The notes below the pieces were generated by a model, which had not been told where the DNA came from, made no database searches, and saw only the letters and a program-made list of their open reading frames with translations. 19,498 nucleotides of DNA from assembly GCA_964651045.1 (NCBI GenBank), contig CAZYVD010000054.1, forward strand, positions 1-19,498, given 5' to 3'. Shown piece after piece: positions 15,845 to 19,498 of the stretch (its first letter is position 1; every line of letters starts with the position of its first letter). Source of the DNA: CAZYVD01 sp964651045. GTDB lineage: Bacteria > Zhuqueibacterota > QNDG01 > DSAB01. Made by a program: the position numbers and the translations under genes.

Positions 15845-16368
15845 AGAGTCGAAAAATATTAATACTTCTAATCCTCTCATTGGCATTCAACCTGGCCTTT
15901 GTTTCTACCTTTGCATACCGCCTCTTACAGAAGGATAGATCGGTTAGAAATTTTCAAAGAAGGGGTCATAGTATCAGAGAGTCCATTCAGAACAAGTTAA
16001 ATCTTACAGAAGAACAGAGGAGAAGAAGGGAGGAACTTCACAGAGAGTTAGTAGACAAAATAAGAAAGATTCGTAGAGAGTTAGGAAAAGAAAGGAGAGT
16101 GCTTGGTGATCTTATATTGAGTGAGAATCCTGACTCGGCACTCATAGAGGAAAAAATCGGCCGAATTGGTAAACTTCAGACAGAGATGGAGAAGGAGGTC
16201 GTCTATCAGATCTTTAAGGAGAAGGCAATCTATACACCTGAACAGAGAAAGTACTTTTTGGATATGATAAGACGGCGTCTGAAGTACAGCGGCAGAAGGA
16301 GAACTCCTGAAAAGGCCGACCAGGAAAGCAGTAGTAAATTTAATAAAAATAAAACGGAGGCTAAGTAA
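15841..16368 (+). CDS. Membrane-anchored Spy/CnrX-like periplasmic sensor or chaperone
   Basis: A 175-aa protein with an N-terminal hydrophobic helix (about 6-29) and a highly charged helical periplasmic domain. LTEEQ (55-59) and YTPEQ (131-135) are two copies of the LTxxQ-type motif of the Spy/CpxP/ZraP/CnrX superfamily. In that family, Spy and CpxP are chaperones or stress modulators, and CnrX senses nickel/cobalt for a sigma/anti-sigma pair. No small residue pattern for signal cleavage is obvious before RLLQKD, so I predict it stays anchored. It contains no Cys and only three Met, so metal binding is not supported by composition. Overlap with the anti-sigma stop suggests coupled synthesis. 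It may be the periplasmic signal receiver for the anti-sigma; that is inference. Confidence 0.78.
   Translation: MKSRKILILLILSLAFNLAFVSTFAYRLLQKDRSVRNFQRRGHSIRESIQNKLNLTEEQRRRREELHRELVDKIRKIRRELGKERRVLGDLILSENPDSALIEEKIGRIGKLQTEMEKEVVYQIFKEKAIYTPEQRKYFLDMIRRRLKYSGRRRTPEKADQESSSKFNKNKTEAK
16355..16360 (+). promoter_or_regulatory. Ribosome binding site before the second Spy-like gene
   Basis: CGGAGG ends nine bases before ATG 16370, within the last codons of the preceding gene. It supports independent, efficient initiation although the genes are only one base apart. Confidence 0.6.
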
Positions 16369-16369
16369 A

Positions 16370-16867
16370 ATGCTTAAAAGGAAAAATGTTGTAATTATGC
16401 TGGGTATCGTATTAATCATGAGCCTTTCAGTCTCTCTTATGGCTCAACATGAAATGAAAGGAAAGATGAAGGGTACTGAAGGTTGGAAAATGATGTGTAT
16501 AGATGATCTTTCTGATCAGCAGAAACAGGAGATTCAAAAATTAAAACAGGCCGTTCAGAAAGAGACCCTATCTCTTAAGAGCAAGCTTCAAGTGAAGAAA
16601 GCAGAACTGAACGATCTCTTGATGGCTGAAAACCTCGATAAGAATGCAATATACAAAAAGATTGATGAAATCAGTGAGATTGAAAAAAAGCTTAAGAAGA
16701 AACATATCGATACGATGATCAAGGTTCAGGCATTATTAACACCGGAACAGCGCGTAAAGTTCAAAAGCAGATTAATGAGGCACAGGGGAAACTTCGGTGC
16801 AATGAGAGGTCATGGATTTGCCAGAAAGTTTAAGAGAAAATCAATGATAATGATGAAGAGAAAGTAG
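16370..16867 (+). CDS. Secreted Spy/CpxP-like periplasmic protein, Met/His/Lys-rich
   Basis: A 165-aa protein with a clear signal peptide: Lys/Arg-rich start, hydrophobic core at about 7-22 and likely cleavage after LMA (residue 25). The mature part has LSDQQ (47-51) and LTPEQ (123-127), the paired motifs of the Spy/CpxP family, separated by a long charged helical stretch. It would act in the periplasm as an ATP-independent chaperone or a metal-linked stress protein. Flanking segments are unusual: HEMKGKMKG and WKMMC before the first motif, and a basic tail with RHRG, RGHG and SMIMMKRK at the end, giving many Met and His residues and a single Cys 43. That resembles metal-responsive members but is not proof. 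It is the last gene of the operon, one base after its paralogue, and is followed by a terminator. Confidence 0.8.
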   Translation: MLKRKNVVIMLGIVLIMSLSVSLMAQHEMKGKMKGTEGWKMMCIDDLSDQQKQEIQKLKQAVQKETLSLKSKLQVKKAELNDLLMAENLDKNAIYKKIDEISEIEKKLKKKHIDTMIKVQALLTPEQRVKFKSRLMRHRGNFGAMRGHGFARKFKRKSMIMMKRK

Positions 16868-16898
16868 TTATCATCCAGTTAACATGATACCCTCGGGG

Positions 16899-16937
16899 AG
16901 AGGTGGCATTGGATTTGAGATGCCACCTCTTTTATTT
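16899..16937 (+). terminator. Intrinsic terminator closing the sigma/Spy operon
   Basis: An 11-bp perfect stem pairs AGAGGTGGCAT (16899-16909) with ATGCCACCTCT (16920-16930) around a 10-base loop. It is followed by TTTATTT on the + strand. The - strand side is followed by G/C-rich sequence, so it is unidirectional by sequence, although the same hairpin would form in the uvrA transcript. The T tract overlaps the uvrA stop codon. Confidence 0.88.
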
Positions 16938-19498
16938 ATAACACGTTCTTTAAGAATTTTCCTGTTAGCGAATGGGAGCACATTGCAATCCTCTCTGGTG
17001 GGCCTTCTGCTACTATCATTCCGCCATTTTCACCGCCTCCTGGCCCGAGATCTATAATCCAGTCGGCGCATTTAATTACATCTAAATTGTGTTCTATTAC
17101 AACAATTGAGTTTCCGTCTTCGATAAGCCGGTCGAAGCATTGGATGAGGTTAGATATGTCATGGAAGTGGAGACCTGTAGTGGGTTCATCGAATAGGTAT
17201 AGTAGATTGTTTCCACTCTTTTTAGTCATATGCAGGGCAAGTTTCAGCCGCTGGGCTTCTCCTCCAGACAGTGTTGGTGCCGGCTGACCGAGTCTTATAT
17301 ATCCGAGTCCAACATTTTCCAGCATAACGAGTTTTCGGGTTATTGAGGGATTGGTTTTGAAAAAGTTCAGAGCCTCTTCGACCGTCATGTTTAAAACATC
17401 ATCTATATTTTTCCCTCTATATCTGACCTCAAGAACACTCTTTTTATATTTCTTGCCATTGCACACATCACAGGGAATGACAACATCTGTCAGGAATGCC
17501 ATATCGATGACTATCTGTCCGTTCCCTCCACATTTTTCGCATCTTCCATTACCAGAGTTGAAGGAGAAGGTAGCAGAACTATATCCACGCATTCTGGCAG
17601 CCCTTGTGGATGCAAAACATTTTCGAATTATGTCAAAACACTTAATGTATGTTGCTGGATTTGATCTGGAACTCTTGCCAATCGGTGTTTGATCTACAAG
17701 AATGGCATCATCAATATTCTCGATTCCATCTATTGAATCAAATCTGCTGAGCTTTTTGGGCCATGCCCCCTTGCTGCGTTTTATTGCAGGATATAGCACG
17801 TCCTCTATAAGAGTGCTTTTACCGGAACCCGATACACCGGTGATTGCCACTAGGCATCCGAGTGGAATTGTTACATTTATTTTTTTTAGATTGTGTTCGT
17901 ATGCTCCTTTTATAAGAATATATTTTCCATTGCCGCCTCTTCTACACCTTGGTACTGGAATCGACCTTTTGCCGGATAAATACTGGCCTGTTAGAGATTC
18001 GCTTTTTAAGAGATTCTCAAAGCTTCCCTGGTAGACCATGGCGCCTCCCCTTTCTCCTGAAAGAGGGCCTAGTTCTAATATCTGATCTGCCGACTCCATC
18101 ATGGTTTTGTCGTGTTCGATAACTATTACGGTGTTGCCACTGTCTCTCAATCTATGAAGAATCTGAATGAGACGCTGATTGTCTATTGGATGCAGTCCGA
18201 TTGTTGGTTCATCTAGTATGTATGTTGTGCTGGTGAGTGTGGAGCCGAGCGCAGTGGCAAGGTTAATTCTTTGTGCTTCACCTCCTGATAGAGTTGCAGA
18301 CCTTCTATTTAGTGTGAGATATCCGACTCCGATTCTGTCCAGATATGAGAGCCTTTCAAGAAGTTCCCTGTAAATCTGGTCGCAGATTTTTTTCTCAAAA
18401 CTTGTCAGCTTCAGATTTTTAAAAAATAAGTGACACTCTGTAATGGTCATACTGGAAATCTCTCCGATGTTTTTATTTGCAACGTATACCCACAGAGCCT
18501 CCTTTCTCAACCGTGTTCCACCGCATTCTGGGCATCTATTGTATCCTCTGAATCGTGATAAAAAGACTCGCACTCCTATCTTGTACTTTTTCTTCTCTAT
18601 CCATTTGAAAAATGGGTAGATTCCGGGAAATTCTCCATCTCCATGTTTTAACAGATCTATATGTTTTGCTGTTAGATTTTTAAATGGAATATCGAGAGGA
18701 ATACCGTATCGAGGTGCAAGGCGTATCACTCTGTTTAATATGTGTTTATGAGTGGGTGTATTCCACGGGACTACTGCTCCCTGACGAATCGATTTACTCC
18801 TGTCCGGCACAACTTTATCCATATCGATGGTAATTACATCCCCAAAACCTCTGCATACAGGGCAGGCACCGAATGGATTATTAAACGAGAAGAGTCGGGG
18901 CTGAGGCTCTATGAATTTAAGTCCACATCGGTCACATATAAAGGAGCTGGCAAAATGGATGGGTTCCCCATCTTCTGGAACAACTGCCATGCGTCCCCTT
19001 CCATGGTGAAAGGCAGTCTCAATGCTGTCAGAGAGCCTGCCTATATCGTTCTTATTAACAGTGAGCCGGTCGGCAACCACAAGAGTATCTTGATCGATCT
19101 CATTTGCATCTACTTCTTCAATATGATGCGTTTTGCCCTTTATAATGAGACGAACAAAGCCCTCTGCTCTGAGCCTATCTAATAACCCATCTGCATTATC
19201 ATCTCCCTGAAGTGGAGGAAATGCAATGATCAATCTGCTTCCACTTGGTAGTTTCATGATCGACTCGATTACATCGCCTTTTTGTTTCTTTTTTACCTCT
19301 ATTTTGCACTGGGGGCAGATTGTTTTCCCTATGCGTGCAAATAGAAGCCGAAGGTAGTCTGTAACCTCTGTGGCTGTTCCAACAGTGGATCGATATGTAT
19401 AATATCTGTTTTTCTGTTCTATTGCAACAGTAGGTGATATTCCCCTGATTTCATCTACATCAGGACGATCCATCTGTTCGAGGAATTGGCGTGCATAG
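16936..19498 (-). CDS. uvrA: Excinuclease ABC subunit UvrA, N-terminus beyond the right edge
   Basis: The damage-recognition ATPase of nucleotide excision repair. The frame stays open to the window edge: codons before the first Met (19473) read YARQFLEQ, exactly the sequence expected inside UvrA, so about 90-100 residues including the first Walker A are outside. Visible parts are PDVDEIRGISPTVAIEQK, a UvrB-binding-type domain with zinc-type CxxC pairs, RCPECGGTRL, two ABC signatures LSGGEAQR, Walker B with LDEPTIGLH and FDEPTTGLH, the second Walker A GVSGSGKST, and the CEKCGGNGQ...CDVCNGKKY zinc module. The region ahead of RCPECGGTRL (KWIEKKKYKIGVRVFLSRFR) differs from the Escherichia coli type and matches a variant I recall from several non-proteobacterial phyla. 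It converges on the sigma/Spy operon. Confidence 0.96.
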   Translation of the reverse strand, partial: YARQFLEQMDRPDVDEIRGISPTVAIEQKNRYYTYRSTVGTATEVTDYLRLLFARIGKTICPQCKIEVKKKQKGDVIESIMKLPSGSRLIIAFPPLQGDDNADGLLDRLRAEGFVRLIIKGKTHHIEEVDANEIDQDTLVVADRLTVNKNDIGRLSDSIETAFHHGRGRMAVVPEDGEPIHFASSFICDRCGLKFIEPQPRLFSFNNPFGACPVCRGFGDVITIDMDKVVPDRSKSIRQGAVVPWNTPTHKHILNRVIRLAPRYGIPLDIPFKNLTAKHIDLLKHGDGEFPGIYPFFKWIEKKKYKIGVRVFLSRFRGYNRCPECGGTRLRKEALWVYVANKNIGEISSMTITECHLFFKNLKLTSFEKKICDQIYRELLERLSYLDRIGVGYLTLNRRSATLSGGEAQRINLATALGSTLTSTTYILDEPTIGLHPIDNQRLIQILHRLRDSGNTVIVIEHDKTMMESADQILELGPLSGERGGAMVYQGSFENLLKSESLTGQYLSGKRSIPVPRCRRGGNGKYILIKGAYEHNLKKINVTIPLGCLVAITGVSGSGKSTLIEDVLYPAIKRSKGAWPKKLSRFDSIDGIENIDDAILVDQTPIGKSSRSNPATYIKCFDIIRKCFASTRAARMRGYSSATFSFNSGNGRCEKCGGNGQIVIDMAFLTDVVIPCDVCNGKKYKKSVLEVRYRGKNIDDVLNMTVEEALNFFKTNPSITRKLVMLENVGLGYIRLGQPAPTLSGGEAQRLKLALHMTKKSGNNLLYLFDEPTTGLHFHDISNLIQCFDRLIEDGNSIVVIEHNLDVIKCADWIIDLGPGGGENGGMIVAEGPPERIAMCSHSLTGKFLKNVL

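Noticed and set aside
18742..19182. 146-codon + strand ORF opposite uvrA.
   Set aside because: It lies antisense within strongly conserved UvrA sequence and shows no domain of its own; it is a shadow frame.

Overview
The window looks like chromosome from a Gram-negative-type bacterium with roughly 40% G+C. Its Arg codons are mostly AGA/AGG and ATA is common for Ile. Evidence for a two-membrane envelope is a family 9 (heptosyltransferase-like) glycosyltransferase, a Wzx-type flippase, Spy/CpxP-like periplasmic proteins and an ECF sigma/anti-sigma pair. The histidine kinase (AKETAHQLGTPISSLMGW H-box) and the YfhO protein resemble versions I associate with the Bacteroidota/FCB group and related uncultured phyla. 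That placement is an impression from recall, not a database result.

Region 1 (left edge to 9501, + strand) is the tail of a surface-glycan cluster of nine tightly packed genes. In order they are: a GT4 glycosyltransferase cut by the window edge, a GT9 glycosyltransferase, a SAM methyltransferase, a second GT4, a UDP-GlcNAc 2-epimerase, a sulfotransferase, a FemAB/GNAT-like acyltransferase, a zinc-ribbon SAM methyltransferase and a Wzx-like flippase. Together they suggest a lipid-linked oligosaccharide that may contain ManNAc, is decorated by methyl, sulfate and acyl groups, and is flipped across the inner membrane. No initiating transferase, recognisable Wzy polymerase or Wzz regulator is visible, so the cluster continues to the left or relies on genes elsewhere.

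Region 2 (9505-14662) starts with a polysaccharide deacetylase on the - strand, convergent with the flippase. It diverges from a YfhO-family multi-pass membrane protein, which is followed 3 bases later by an orphan histidine kinase. The space between the divergent genes holds a good sigma-70-type promoter (TTTACT-17 bp-TATAAT) for YfhO.

Region 3 (14744-16867, + strand) is a compact envelope-stress module: ECF sigma factor, zinc-binding single-pass anti-sigma factor, a membrane-anchored Spy/CnrX-like protein, and a secreted Met/His/Lys-rich Spy-like protein. An 11-bp perfect-stem intrinsic terminator ends it. This is the most system-like part of the window.

Region 4 (16936 to the right edge, - strand) is UvrA, convergent with the stress module. 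Its N-terminus lies outside the window.

No tRNA, rRNA, CRISPR array, insertion sequence or phage gene was recognised. No stretch longer than about 160 bases lacks a gene.
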